A DNA stretch of 64,000 bases, taken from NCBI RefSeq assembly GCF_016587415.1, contig NZ_BNJI01000002.1, forward strand, positions 744,001 through 808,000, read 5' to 3'. Below, piece by piece: positions 1 through 8,020 of this stretch. The notes under the pieces were generated by a model, which worked only from the letters and a program-made list of their open reading frames with translations, searched no databases and was not told where the DNA came from. Origin of the DNA: Ktedonobacter sp. SOSP1-85. Its GTDB lineage: Bacteria; Chloroflexota; Ktedonobacteria; Ktedonobacterales; Ktedonobacteraceae. The translations under genes and the position numbers were made by a program. Position 1 is the first letter of the stretch. Every line of letters starts with the position of its first letter.

Positions 1-1030
1 GGGAGGCGATTCCATACATCTGGATCTTCACGTCAAATTGGTCACTCCAGAAGAAAGGCACGGGCGCGAAGGGTTGCCGCTCGCCAAGGATGTTTCTCGC
101 GACGGCCTGGCCCTGTTCGGTGGCATTCATCCGATGTTCCAGGCGCACCTGCCGCTTGACATGCGGATGATACCAGTTGGCCACATCTCCGGCGGCATAA
201 ATGTCTGGAGCAGCTTGACAGAAGGCGTCGCACGCAATGCCGTTCTGCAGCGTCAGGCCGCTTCCCTCAAGCCAGCTCACATTGGGCTGTGCCCCGACCG
301 CGACCAACACTACGTCCGCTGGCAGCGTCGAGCCACCCTCCAACACAACCTCTCTGACTGCGCCTCCACGCCCTTGCTCCTGGTCGCCGATCAGGCGACG
401 CACCCCAATACCATTATGCAAACGCACCCCATGGGCTGTTTGTAAGTGCATCACCCGCTCACCAATCGCTCTCCCGAGAGGTCCCTCCAGGCAGACCGGC
501 AATGGCTCGACCACATCGACCACCAGGCCCAATTGGTGTGCCGTCGCCGCAGCTTCTAATCCCAGAAAGCCGCCACCAACAACAACGAGACGTGTCCCTG
601 CTACGAGCGCCTGGCGCAAGGCGAGCGTCTGCTCCAGGGTCCTCAGGACAAAGACACCTTGCAGATCATGCCCTGAGGAGAGGAAACGTGGCGTCAGACC
701 CGTTGCGATGACCGCTGCATCAAACTCCAGGCGCTGACCATCAGAGAGGGCAACGCAGTGCCCTGCGACATCCAGATGGGTTGCCTCAACGCCATGAAAC
801 CAATCAAGCGCCAGTTTCTCCAGCGCGACTGGTGAACGTAAATGCACCTTCTCGGGTGCCCAGGTGCCAGCAAGCACCTGTTTGGATAAAGGGGGACGAT
901 CGTACGGAAGAGTGTGCTCGGCATGCACCATCATGATCGTTCCCTGAAATCCAAGCCGCCGTAACATTTCTGCGGTGGTGAGCCCGGCGGCGCCCGCACC
1001 GATAATCACGATCCTGTTGAGATTCCTCAT
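1..1030 (-). CDS. FAD-dependent NAD(P)H ferredoxin/rubredoxin reductase-like protein (3' end cut by window)
   Basis: The reverse strand reads from an ATG at 1030 without a stop to the window edge, about 343 residues. The N-terminus has the dinucleotide-binding motif VIIGAGAAGLTTAE, followed by LPYDRPPLSK, which is typical of oxygenase-coupled ferredoxin reductases. A second Rossmann motif, VVVGGGFLGLEAAA, sits near residue 150 for NAD(P)H, and an IYAAGDVANW motif near residue 290 closes the FAD site. Such enzymes pass electrons from NAD(P)H to a ferredoxin or rubredoxin that feeds an oxygenase or P450. The start is supported by AAAGGAAACAGG just upstream. It lies 92 bp after the SDR gene on the same strand, so the two are probably co-transcribed. 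The redox partner is not in the window. Confidence 0.85.
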   Translation of the reverse strand, partial: MRNLNRIVIIGAGAAGLTTAEMLRRLGFQGTIMMVHAEHTLPYDRPPLSKQVLAGTWAPEKVHLRSPVALEKLALDWFHGVEATHLDVAGHCVALSDGQRLEFDAAVIATGLTPRFLSSGHDLQGVFVLRTLEQTLALRQALVAGTRLVVVGGGFLGLEAAATAHQLGLVVDVVEPLPVCLEGPLGRAIGERVMHLQTAHGVRLHNGIGVRRLIGDQEQGRGGAVREVVLEGGSTLPADVVLVAVGAQPNVSWLEGSGLTLQNGIACDAFCQAAPDIYAAGDVANWYHPHVKRQVRLEHRMNATEQGQAVARNILGERQPFAPVPFFWSDQFDVKIQMYGIAS

Positions 1031-1122
1031 TTCCTGTTTCCTTTGCTATTGCGCTTCTTTCACAGAAAGATTTCCTTCAGTGGAAAGAACAGCAAACGGG
1101 CTGCGATCAAGAAATGGGGAGG

Positions 1123-1887
1123 TCAGGCGGCGAACCAGCCGCCATCAACGGGGAGAATTGCGCCATTGATAAAACTGGCATCTTTGGATGCCAGAAAGGC
1201 AATAGCGGCAGCGAGCTCTTCGGGGGTAGAAACCCGCGAGGGAGAGCTGGCATTGAGAAACGGCATCACTCTGCCAAGACCGGCTTCACTTGGGACACCA
1301 TTTCCGATACCGATGGCGGTCGCCACGGCACCAGGACAAACTGCATTGCAGCGAATACCGCGTTCTCCATAGTGGAAGGCAATACTCCTGGTCAGTCCCA
1401 CCACTCCGTGCTTGGCAACGGTATAGGAGGTGCCAGCAGCCCCGCCACGTAATCCTGCTTCCGATGCGGTATTGACGATACTGCCTCCACCCTGTTCGAG
1501 AAATAGAGGGATCGCCCGCCGGCAGGCCAGAAAGGGACCATTCAGGTTGACGGCCAGAACCCGCTCCCATAGGTCCAGAGAGACCTCGGCAGCAGGGGTC
1601 ATGAGATCCATAATCCCGGCATTATTGCAAAGGATATCGAGCCGCCCAAAGGTGGACGTGGCGGTGTTCAGCATAGCTTCCACGTCACTCTCTGACGCCA
1701 CATTGGCGGTACATCCGGTAATTGTTGCTCCCTGGTCCCGCAGTTCCGTGACCAGGGCTTGCAGTGGTGCTTCCACGATGTCAACCGCGACCACGGCTGC
1801 TCCCTCAGTCACCAGGCGCTGGACAAGCGCGCGACCAATGCCAGAAGCGGCACCAGTCACCAGGGCGACCTGTTGCTCAAAACGCAT
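1123..1887 (-). CDS. SDR family NAD(P)-dependent oxidoreductase
   Basis: A 254-residue classical short-chain dehydrogenase. The cofactor motif TGAASGIG is at residues 11-18, the NNAG motif is in the middle, and the catalytic Ser and YxxxK (SYTVAKHG) follow near residue 155. It ends with the usual DGGWFAA. The open frame extends upstream, but the ATG at 1887 is chosen because AAGGAG lies seven bases before it and the family fold starts there. It heads a reverse-strand unit with the FAD reductase and is divergent from the TetR gene at 2075, which suggests that regulator controls it. The substrate cannot be told from sequence; these enzymes oxidise or reduce alcohols and ketones in the cytoplasm. 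Confidence 0.9.
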   Translation of the reverse strand: MRFEQQVALVTGAASGIGRALVQRLVTEGAAVVAVDIVEAPLQALVTELRDQGATITGCTANVASESDVEAMLNTATSTFGRLDILCNNAGIMDLMTPAAEVSLDLWERVLAVNLNGPFLACRRAIPLFLEQGGGSIVNTASEAGLRGGAAGTSYTVAKHGVVGLTRSIAFHYGERGIRCNAVCPGAVATAIGIGNGVPSEAGLGRVMPFLNASSPSRVSTPEELAAAIAFLASKDASFINGAILPVDGGWFAA

Positions 1888-1998
1888 ACCTTCTTGCTCC
1901 TTATCTGAACATGGCTTCAGGGGTGAGAAAACCGCTGAGGCACATCCCTCAAAAATCGTCATCTCAAGGCACCGACACAACATGTATACTGTCTCCAG

Positions 1999-2041
1999 TT
2001 GTCACCTGTGTCCTTTTGGATTATAATGTCACTCAATGACA
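1999..2041 (+). promoter_or_regulatory. Promoter and overlapping operator of the TetR gene
   Basis: TTGTCA at 1999-2004 and TATAAT at 2022-2027 are 17 bp apart, a near-consensus vegetative promoter reading toward the TetR gene at 2075. The inverted repeat TGTCA-ctcaa-TGACA at 2027-2041 begins at the last base of the -10 box and covers the likely start of transcription, so a bound repressor would block it. Autoregulation by the adjacent TetR protein is inferred. Confidence 0.7.
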
Positions 2042-2074
2042 AAAGTCAATAGGAGAAAAAAGGGAGTGAATGTC

Positions 2075-2692
2075 ATGATATCTTCGCCACGCGACGAATC
2101 GCAACCAATGAGTTTGCGAGAACGCAAGAAACGTCTGGCTCAAGCCACCATTGAGGAGGCAGCGCTCCGACTCTTTCAGCAAAAGGGCTACGAGCGCACC
2201 TCCATCCAGGACATTGCTGATGTGGTGATGATGTCACCGCGCACCTTTTTTCGCTATTTCGCGTCTAAAGAGGAGGTGCTCTTGGAGCCCATGCACGCGA
2301 TCCAGAGCGAAGGTCTCCGCTTTCTACAGCACACTGCGCCAACGGAATCACCCCACGCAGCCCTGCGAGCAACCTTTGAGTACCTGGCACTCCTCCATCA
2401 GCAGCAGCGGGCCAGTTTTCTGACCCTCTATCACGTGGTTATGCAGATCCCCTCGCTCGCGTCCATCTATATCTACGCCCTGATGAAAGCAGAGCCAGCC
2501 CTCTGTGACGCGCTGTACTCCCGGCTGGAAGCGGCTACAAACCGCCAGGAGATCCGCCTCCTGGTAGCCATCTACATGGCGGCGTTGCGTGTGGCTCTTG
2601 AGGAATGGCTGGAGCAAGAAGCGCAGGGAGATCTGGTTTCCTTGCTTCGTGGGTACCTGGACGACTTCTCGTCGCTTTCCCACCATGCCTAG
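2075..2692 (+). CDS. TetR/AcrR family transcriptional regulator
   Basis: A 205-residue regulator. Residues about 12-70 hold the TetR helix-turn-helix, including TSIQDIADVVMMSPRTFFRY and the following FASKEEVL, which is the family signature. The C-terminal ligand domain is all-helical and not assignable to a ligand. The open frame begins at 2036, but that ATG lies almost at the predicted transcription start. The ATG at 2075 has AAGGGAG eight bases before it and is preferred; GTG at 2066 is an alternative. It is divergent from the SDR and FAD-reductase unit and probably represses that unit and itself through the palindrome at 2027-2041. Confidence 0.85.
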   Translation: MISSPRDESQPMSLRERKKRLAQATIEEAALRLFQQKGYERTSIQDIADVVMMSPRTFFRYFASKEEVLLEPMHAIQSEGLRFLQHTAPTESPHAALRATFEYLALLHQQQRASFLTLYHVVMQIPSLASIYIYALMKAEPALCDALYSRLEAATNRQEIRLLVAIYMAALRVALEEWLEQEAQGDLVSLLRGYLDDFSSLSHHA

Positions 2693-2767
2693 AATATCGG
2701 CCAAGTGGTCGAGAGAAAAATTGATGGATAAAGAAAAACAGGGCTGGTTCGCTTCACCATCCGGGGC

Positions 2768-2824
2768 TTGACATCTGCTAGACCGGTCGGTACAATAGAA
2801 GGAATAGCTAGACCAGTCGGTACA
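2768..2824 (+). promoter_or_regulatory. Promoter with twin operators for the LmrA/YxaF-type TetR gene
   Basis: TTGACA at 2768-2773 and TACAAT at 2791-2796 are 17 bp apart. GCTAGACCGGTCGGTACA (2777-2794) fills the spacer and its near copy GCTAGACCAGTCGGTACA (2807-2824) lies 30 bp downstream, just before the ribosome-binding site. The core GACCGGTC is a perfect palindrome in the first copy. The two sites face the same side of the helix, about three turns apart. This arrangement strongly suggests autorepression by the protein encoded at 2835. Confidence 0.85.
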
Positions 2825-2834
2825 GGAGGATCTC

Positions 2835-3416
2835 TTGGAGACAGAAGGAACACGGGCACGCATCATTGCTACTACTGTTGAACTGATGGAGGCACAAGGC
2901 TATCATGCGACAGGCTTGAACCAAATCCTCCATCAGAGCAGTACGCCGAAAGGCTCGCTCTATCATCACTTTCCTGGGGGAAAGGAAGAGTTGGCGGCAG
3001 AAGCGGTTTCGGCAGCCGGGCAAGCTCTTACTCACGAGCTCGATGCCATCATTGTGGAAGGCACGGATTTGGGCATGGCGCTCTCTCTTCTCACCTCCTT
3101 CTTTCGCGAACGCCTCCAAACATCTAATTTTCAAAAAGGCTGTCCACTGGCTACCGTCACATTAGAGATGGCGGCCACCAGCGATCCTATGCAGCATGCT
3201 TGTCGTGCCGTCTACCATGACTGGCAAGTACGTCTCGAACGCTTGCTGATTGCCTCGGGTTGCGAACCAGCGCGGGCTTCTGCGAGAGCGCTCTTTGCGC
3301 TCTCTGTAATTGAAGGGGCGCTCTTACTCTGTCAAGCCGAGCGCAGCACACACCCCTTAGAACAGGTGGTGGAAGAGCTTCGGCTTCTTTTCGAAGGAGA
3401 TGCAAAAGCACCATGA
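2835..3416 (+). CDS. TetR/AcrR family regulator, LmrA/YxaF type
   Basis: A 193-residue repressor read from a TTG start at 2835, with AGGAGG five bases upstream. The N-terminal helix-turn-helix contains GSLYHHFPGGKEELAAEAV, a sequence typical of the LmrA/YxaF (QdoR) group, and the C-terminal half has GCPLATVTLEMA, also typical of that group. Members of the group respond to flavonoids or small drugs and often control a flanking dioxygenase, hydrolase or efflux gene. Here the stop codon overlaps the start of the metallo-hydrolase gene by four bases (ATGA), so the two are translationally coupled. The twin operators at 2777 and 2807 indicate autoregulation. Confidence 0.9.
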   Translation: METEGTRARIIATTVELMEAQGYHATGLNQILHQSSTPKGSLYHHFPGGKEELAAEAVSAAGQALTHELDAIIVEGTDLGMALSLLTSFFRERLQTSNFQKGCPLATVTLEMAATSDPMQHACRAVYHDWQVRLERLLIASGCEPARASARALFALSVIEGALLLCQAERSTHPLEQVVEELRLLFEGDAKAP

Positions 3417-4141
3417 ACCTATCCAACCATTCACTACGACAGAAGGATTCAGTCACCGCTTCTACAATAGAGCTGGGAATGAAGATGATCGCTCATCATG
3501 TCTGGCAGTTGAGCAACCGTTTCCCAGCCAACCTCTTCAATGTCTATCTCGTTGAGGATGTGCTCATTGACGCAGCCACACGCTGGGATGCTTCCAATCT
3601 GCTCAAACAACTGGCAAACATTCCCCTTTCACAGGTGGCACTGACCCATTGCCACCCCGATCATCAGGGAGCCGTCAAGCAGATCTGCGCAACCAGAGAC
3701 ATCCCCCTTGCCTGTCCTGAAGCGGACATCGCGAGCATAGAGGGACGTACCCCTATGCTCCCAAGGACTGCCGCCATAAAAATAATGCAACTGGGGTTCG
3801 CCGGGCCAGCGTATTCCGTCCAACGGAGCTTGCATGATGGTGACGAAATAGCTGGATTTCGCGTCATTCATACGCCCGGACATACTCCTGGTCATGTGAT
3901 GTACTTTCGCGAGTCCGACCGGGTAGCGATTGTAGGAGACGTGTTGCGCAATAACCATCCTATCACGGGCAAAATTGGCCTGTATGAGCCACCAGCCGTC
4001 TTTACGCTGGATCGTGAAGAGAACCGCCGCTCCATTCGTAAGCTGGCGCAATTACGCCCAGCTCTCGTGTGCTTCGGTCATGGGCCTGCGCTCTACGATA
4101 TGGAGCAGCTTGATCGATTTGTCGCCCGGCTCCCGTCCTAA
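3413..4141 (+). CDS. MBL-fold metallo-hydrolase
   Basis: A 242-residue metallo-beta-lactamase-fold protein. The zinc motif THCHPDH is at about residues 78-84, the third ligand region is HTPGHTPGHVMYF, GDVLRNNHP carries the bridging Asp, and FGHGP gives the last His. The fold is that of glyoxalase-II-like hydrolases acting on thioesters, lactones or phosphoesters; the substrate is unknown. The start is taken at the ATG that overlaps the preceding regulator's stop. An in-frame ATG at 3482 is a plausible alternative because the first 23 residues look non-conserved. Coupling to the LmrA/YxaF-type repressor suggests it handles the inducer or a related toxic compound. Confidence 0.88.
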   Translation: MNLSNHSLRQKDSVTASTIELGMKMIAHHVWQLSNRFPANLFNVYLVEDVLIDAATRWDASNLLKQLANIPLSQVALTHCHPDHQGAVKQICATRDIPLACPEADIASIEGRTPMLPRTAAIKIMQLGFAGPAYSVQRSLHDGDEIAGFRVIHTPGHTPGHVMYFRESDRVAIVGDVLRNNHPITGKIGLYEPPAVFTLDREENRRSIRKLAQLRPALVCFGHGPALYDMEQLDRFVARLPS

Positions 4142-4142
4142 C

Positions 4143-4352
4143 CTGCTATTCTTGCTATCTCATTCGCCAGAACTGCAATCAGGCGAACGCTTGCGGCCCC
4201 TCTCAAATAAACTGCTCGCCAACCGGGGCTTGACTTCGCTTGACGAGCAGGAACAGCTCCAGGCCGAGCGCTGTTGTTGGTTATAAGCTCACCCTGAAGC
4301 AATACAGGGTCGAACCTCCTTCCATTGGTGGCCTTCTTTGGATACTACCTAA
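4143..4352 (+). pseudogene. IS630-family transposase C-terminal remnant
   Basis: In one frame this stretch reads SHSPELQSGERLRPLSNK, then LANRGLTSLDEQEQLQAERC, a TAA at 4284-4286, then AHPEAIQGRTSFHWWPSL and a final stop at 4350-4352. This matches the end of IS630/DDE transposases, where YSPELNPxERLW precedes the last helices, but the proline-tyrosine region is degraded and an internal stop is present. The rest of the element, including the DDE catalytic core, is missing; homology begins directly after the metallo-hydrolase stop codon. No terminal inverted repeat or target duplication is evident. It is a dead remnant of an insertion that was deleted from its 5' side. Confidence 0.75.
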
Positions 4353-4405
4353 ACGGATTTGATATCAATCGGCATATCGCCGCCAGGTGAGAAGACGGGA
4401 GCCGC

Positions 4406-4948
4406 TTAGTCCTCTGCGACTGCTTCCAAGTTGATCTCGATCCTGACATCTTCGCCAACCATAATCCCGCCAGTCTCCAACGCTAAATTCCAGGTGAGAC
4501 CAAAATCCTTACGGTTGATGGTCGTGACGGCTGTGAGGCCTGCACGCCGGTCCCCAAAGGGATTGTGTTCTTTGGGAATCTGTCCGCCATACTCGGCGTC
4601 AAACGTCACTTCTTTCGTCACCCCATGCAGCGTGAGATCTCCCAGGATAGAGTAACGGCGATCGCCCCTGGACTCAACTTGTTTGCTCTTGAATGTGAGG
4701 AGTGGATACTGCTCAGTATCAAAGAAATCAGGTGAACGTAGGTGTGCATCACGCTTCTCGTCACGTGTGTCGATGCTGGCAGTTTCAGCCTCGGCCTCTA
4801 CCCAGGACTTCTCTGGATGGATTTCATCGATTTCGAGTGTCGCTCGAAATCGATTGAAGCTTCCGCTAACTTTGCTGAACATCATGTGCCTGACCGAAAA
4901 TGTGACTTCTGAGTGAGTAGTATCGAGTGTCCAGACCATATTTGGCAT
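4406..4948 (-). CDS. YceI family protein
   Basis: A 180-residue lipocalin-like protein. It begins WTLDTTHSEVTFSVRHMM, the YceI hallmark, and contains RDAHLRSPDFFDTEQYP in the middle and NPFGDRRAG later, all conserved in the family. YceI proteins bind long polyisoprenoids or amphiphiles in a beta-barrel. No signal peptide is present, so this copy is probably cytoplasmic. Its ATG directly follows the TAA of the MerR-type gene upstream with no gap, and the GAAAGGAT site lies inside the end of that gene, so translation is coupled and the MerR protein probably controls the unit. Confidence 0.93.
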   Translation of the reverse strand: MPNMVWTLDTTHSEVTFSVRHMMFSKVSGSFNRFRATLEIDEIHPEKSWVEAEAETASIDTRDEKRDAHLRSPDFFDTEQYPLLTFKSKQVESRGDRRYSILGDLTLHGVTKEVTFDAEYGGQIPKEHNPFGDRRAGLTAVTTINRKDFGLTWNLALETGGIMVGEDVRIEINLEAVAED

Positions 4949-5782
4949 TTATCCTTTCTCAACAGGGATCTGTGCTTCGGTAACATAAAACTGATTCTCG
5001 CCTTTGGCAAAATACACCTCACGGCACGGCTGCGAAAGTGAGATGGTATAGCCGTTTTGCTCCATCCATCTTCCAAGATCAAGAAGCGCTGTACACGTCC
5101 CATGCGGCTGACATTCATGCATGAGACTTGCGACCAGTGGAAGAGCTGGTAACGTGCGAATGGTTAGATGCGCATCCACCGATACTTGCTCTGGAAGAGG
5201 ACAGGCGACCTCCACATCAAAGGTGTCGTCCTGATCATCCCGACATGCTCCGGTATCCTGCCACAACACCATATGGGGAAGCGTCGCTGGTTCGGAGAGA
5301 CCAGAACGTGACAAGGAACGATTCAATTCCTCAAAGAAGAAAGGCAAGTGGGAAGAGGACAGGTTCGCACACGTTGGTAATGAAGCCACTCGCAGTGCTT
5401 TGATACTTTTGAGCGCCACATCGTGTCCAGTCTGGGTCTCTCCCTCGCGCTCAATCAGATGCAGGCGCGCCTCAATACGAGCAAGGCGTGTGGATTCTTG
5501 CTCGATCAAGGCATGAATTTCAGCCTGTTTGAGCCGGAGCATTCCACGAACCTCCGCAAGTGGAATCTGTACATCAAGTGCCTGCGCAATCTGCTCTAAT
5601 GTTAACCCCAGATCCTTGTAGGCAAGAATACGATTGAGCCGAAATAACTGTTCGGTCGTGTAGTAGCGATAGCCGTTAAAAGGATCAATAGAGGCTGGTT
5701 TCAACAGACCAATCTGATCATAGTAACGCAGGGTTTTCATCGAAACCTGACTGAGCCTGGAAAACTCGCTAATCTTGAACAC
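4949..5782 (-). CDS. MerR family regulator with GyrI-like effector-binding domain
   Basis: About 277 residues. The N-terminal winged helix reads FKISEFSRLSQVSMKTLRYY and then DPFNGYRYYTTEQL, typical of BmrR-type MerR proteins. A short dimerisation coiled coil follows (residues about 78-110), then a C-terminal domain that resembles GyrI-like small-molecule binders. No metal-binding cysteines are seen, so a drug-like or lipophilic effector is likely. The open frame begins at 5830, but a GTG at 5782 has AAGGAG at ideal distance and begins the conserved domain; ATG at 5797 is an alternative. It is followed without gap by yceI, which suggests a lipophile-sensing operon. Confidence 0.88.
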   Translation of the reverse strand: MFKISEFSRLSQVSMKTLRYYDQIGLLKPASIDPFNGYRYYTTEQLFRLNRILAYKDLGLTLEQIAQALDVQIPLAEVRGMLRLKQAEIHALIEQESTRLARIEARLHLIEREGETQTGHDVALKSIKALRVASLPTCANLSSSHLPFFFEELNRSLSRSGLSEPATLPHMVLWQDTGACRDDQDDTFDVEVACPLPEQVSVDAHLTIRTLPALPLVASLMHECQPHGTCTALLDLGRWMEQNGYTISLSQPCREVYFAKGENQFYVTEAQIPVEKG

Positions 5783-5931
5783 TGCTTCTCCTTCCATGTC
5801 TGTGCCGATCTCTTCGTTACAATCATACACTTTCCCCTTAACTGGAAAGTCAAGAGGGAAATGCTGTTCTCAACACACCTCAGAAGAGATTGCTCAAGGA
5901 TTTCACCTGGAACGTGCATGAACAGACTGCA

Positions 5932-6363
5932 TTACGATGAGCTATTGCGGCGAACAAGCTCCACGACCGGGATCTTCCTGGTCGTCTTCTTCTCGTACTC
6001 GGCAGCGCCTGGATGGACTTGCGTCTCCTTGGCATAGAGCTGGTCGCGCTCCTCACCTTCAATAAGCACTGCCGTGGCCTCGAATCGCTCTGTGCCAAGC
6101 TCGACGGTCACCTGTGGATGGGCGACCAGGTTGTGGTACCAGTCAGGGTTCGTCGGCGAGCCACCTTTGGCGGCGAAGATAAACAAGCGCTCGCCATCAA
6201 GAAGGTATGTAAGTGGGTTGATACGCTTTTGCCCGCTTTTCGCGCCTGTGGTGGTCAGCAAAAGCAAGGTCACACCCTCAAACGGTCCTCCGACCTTGCC
6301 CCCATGCGTGCGAAATTCCTCGATAATCTGCCGATTCCAATCGTTAAAGTTCGGTTCTGCCAT
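5932..6363 (-). CDS. Nitroreductase/deazaflavin (F420)-dependent oxidoreductase, Ddn-like
   Basis: A 143-residue protein of the split beta-barrel Ddn family. Diagnostic stretches are LLLTTTGAKSGQKRINPL near residue 35 and SPTNPDWYHNLVAHPQVTVE near residue 70, followed by the C-terminal motif IPVVELVR. Family members use the deazaflavin cofactor F420 to reduce quinones, nitro compounds or furanocoumarins. GAGGAG stands seven to eight bases before the ATG. A second likely F420 enzyme lies at 51102, so the host probably makes this cofactor. The gene is single; two palindromes upstream may be its operator. Confidence 0.9.
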   Translation of the reverse strand: MAEPNFNDWNRQIIEEFRTHGGKVGGPFEGVTLLLLTTTGAKSGQKRINPLTYLLDGERLFIFAAKGGSPTNPDWYHNLVAHPQVTVELGTERFEATAVLIEGEERDQLYAKETQVHPGAAEYEKKTTRKIPVVELVRRNSSS

Positions 6364-6380
6364 ATCATTCTCCTCTCATG

Positions 6381-6425
6381 CATCGAACGATGACAATTGC
6401 GGTCGTGCATTGCCATCGTTCGATG
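6381..6425. promoter_or_regulatory. Twin 12-bp palindromes upstream of the Ddn-like gene
   Basis: CATCGAACGATG at 6381-6392 and CATCGTTCGATG at 6414-6425 are reverse complements, and each is itself a palindrome apart from its central AA/TT. Their centres are 33 bp apart, about three helical turns. They lie 18-62 bp before the start codon of the Ddn-like gene, where a repressor would act. The regulator is unknown. Confidence 0.6.
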
Positions 6426-6625
6426 AGATCTTTCAAGCTCTCTCCTCGAACCGCGAGGTGATGCTCAGAAACTGGCCGATGACGTTTCTCTCGGTTCCAA
6501 AGGAGTATATTGGTTCAAGTGAACTTGAAGTCAAGAGGAAAAAGGCTGAATATGATGACGGAATTCACCATCAAGGCGCGTCTTTGTTTCCGTAACCATT
6601 TGTTAAAGGGTCAAGCATAAATACT

Positions 6626-6678
6626 AAACCTGGGTAAGGTTGTGCTGGCCTGAGGCCAGCACAACCTTACCCAGGTTT
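6626..6678. terminator. Perfect 25-bp inverted repeat, loop of 3 nt, at the NRAMP gene end
   Basis: AAACCTGGGTAAGGTTGTGC and five further bases pair exactly with the right arm around a TGA loop. It lies eight bases after the stop of the NRAMP gene, so it is probably its terminator on the reverse strand. There is no long T-run, so an RNA-stabilising or dispersed palindrome role is also possible. Confidence 0.65.
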
Positions 6679-6685
6679 ATGACTT

Positions 6686-8020
6686 TTAAAACAGGGTGAT
6701 GCCAAAGAGGCTCAGCACCCGGACAGTGAGATAGGCAATGCTCAGCAGGCTAACGGTAATCGTCAGGCCATAGGCCAGGATATTGAAGAACCAGCCATTG
6801 GTGTGCCTCCCCATCAGGCGCTTATCGTTAACCAGGCGCAAGATCGAGAAGAGGATGATCGGCAGCAGCATGCCGTTGAGCAGGTAGAGGTTGAGCAGGA
6901 TCTGCACCACAGGCAAATTGGGAAGCATCGCGATTACGACGCTGATGAGAATCAAAGCCGTAAAGAGTCCCCAGAAGACAGGCGCCTCGCGCCAGCGCTT
7001 GCTGACCCCATTCTCCAGGCCCAGCGCCTCCGTAATAGAGTAGCAGGTGGAGAGCGGTATCACGCCTGCCGCGAGAAAAGAAGCGCCCAGCAGACCCAGG
7101 GCGAAGATATTGGTCGCGAAGTTGCCCAGAAAGGGTGCCAGCGCGGTGGCGGCCTGGGCGGCATCCATAAGAATGATGCCCTTACCCTTGCTATTGACAA
7201 AGAGGGTCGCGGCAGTGGCGATAATGATCACGGAGGCGACGACATTGGAGAAGATGGCAGAACTGTAAACATCGACGCGCTCATGGTTATACTCACGCAT
7301 ACTGACCTCGCGCTCCACTACCGCGCTCTGGACGTAGATTTGCATATAGGGGCTGATCGTGGTTCCCACCGCCGTTACCAGCATTAAGAGATAGCCGCTA
7401 TTCAACTGCACCGTGGGAACCAGGGTCCCGTGGAGCACCTGTCCCAAATTGGGATGCGCCATAAACGCGGCTACGAAGTAGGCTAGAAAGACCAGGGTCA
7501 GGGCTAGAAAGACCTTCTCTACCCGGGCATATGACCCCTTGACGACCAGCAGCCACAGGAGCAGGCCCGCGCAGGGCGCGCTTATCCAGGCCGGGATATG
7601 AAAGAGATTGAGCGCAGCGGCGATGCCAATAAATTCAGAGACGATCACGCCACTGTTGGCGAGCAGAAAGGCCAGCATGATCAACGCCGTCAGGCGCAAG
7701 GGAAAGTTCTCGCGAATGAGGTCCGAGAGGCCCTTGCCGGTGACCGCGCCCATGCGCGTGCACATCTCCTGCACGACAGCCATGCCCAGGGTCAGGACCA
7801 CCATGACCCAGAGCATAGAATAGCCGAACTGAGCACCCATGCTGCTATAAGTATAGATGCCGCCCGCGTCATTGCCCGCGCTCGCGGCGACCAGCCCCGG
7901 CCCCAGCATGCCCAGGTAGCGCAACCAGCGGAAAGGCCTGCGCACCCGCCCTCGCCTCAGTGTCTTTCTACCTGCTTCCTTCGGCTGGGAAACCACTACC
8001 AAATCTTTCTGGATATCCAT
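6686..8020 (-). CDS. NRAMP-related divalent metal transporter with altered metal-site motifs
   Basis: A 444-residue membrane protein with about eleven transmembrane helices and the NRAMP fold: GPGLVAASAGNDAGG in helix 1 (about residues 40-54), MGAQFGYSMLW after it, and VTAVGTTISPYMQIY in helix 6 (about 216-230). True Mn/Fe NRAMPs have DPGN in helix 1 and MPH in helix 6. Here these are NDAGG and SPYM, so the metal-selecting Met is missing. NRAMP-related proteins with such changes include Mg transporters, but the substrate here is not known. The ATG at 8020 has AGGAGGTG six bases upstream; the longer open frame reaching 8167 is rejected. A long leader precedes the gene. Confidence 0.85.
   Translation of the reverse strand: MDIQKDLVVVSQPKEAGRKTLRRGRVRRPFRWLRYLGMLGPGLVAASAGNDAGGIYTYSSMGAQFGYSMLWVMVVLTLGMAVVQEMCTRMGAVTGKGLSDLIRENFPLRLTALIMLAFLLANSGVIVSEFIGIAAALNLFHIPAWISAPCAGLLLWLLVVKGSYARVEKVFLALTLVFLAYFVAAFMAHPNLGQVLHGTLVPTVQLNSGYLLMLVTAVGTTISPYMQIYVQSAVVEREVSMREYNHERVDVYSSAIFSNVVASVIIIATAATLFVNSKGKGIILMDAAQAATALAPFLGNFATNIFALGLLGASFLAAGVIPLSTCYSITEALGLENGVSKRWREAPVFWGLFTALILISVVIAMLPNLPVVQILLNLYLLNGMLLPIILFSILRLVNDKRLMGRHTNGWFFNILAYGLTITVSLLSIAYLTVRVLSLFGITLF

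Noticed and set aside
1430..2026. Forward frame of 198 codons
   Set aside because: It is antisense to the SDR gene and covers the divergent promoter region; no family pattern.
4298..4315. GGTTCGACCC on the reverse strand, resembling a tRNA T-loop
   Set aside because: No matching five-pair T-stem, anticodon arm or acceptor stem surrounds it; it lies within the transposase remnant.
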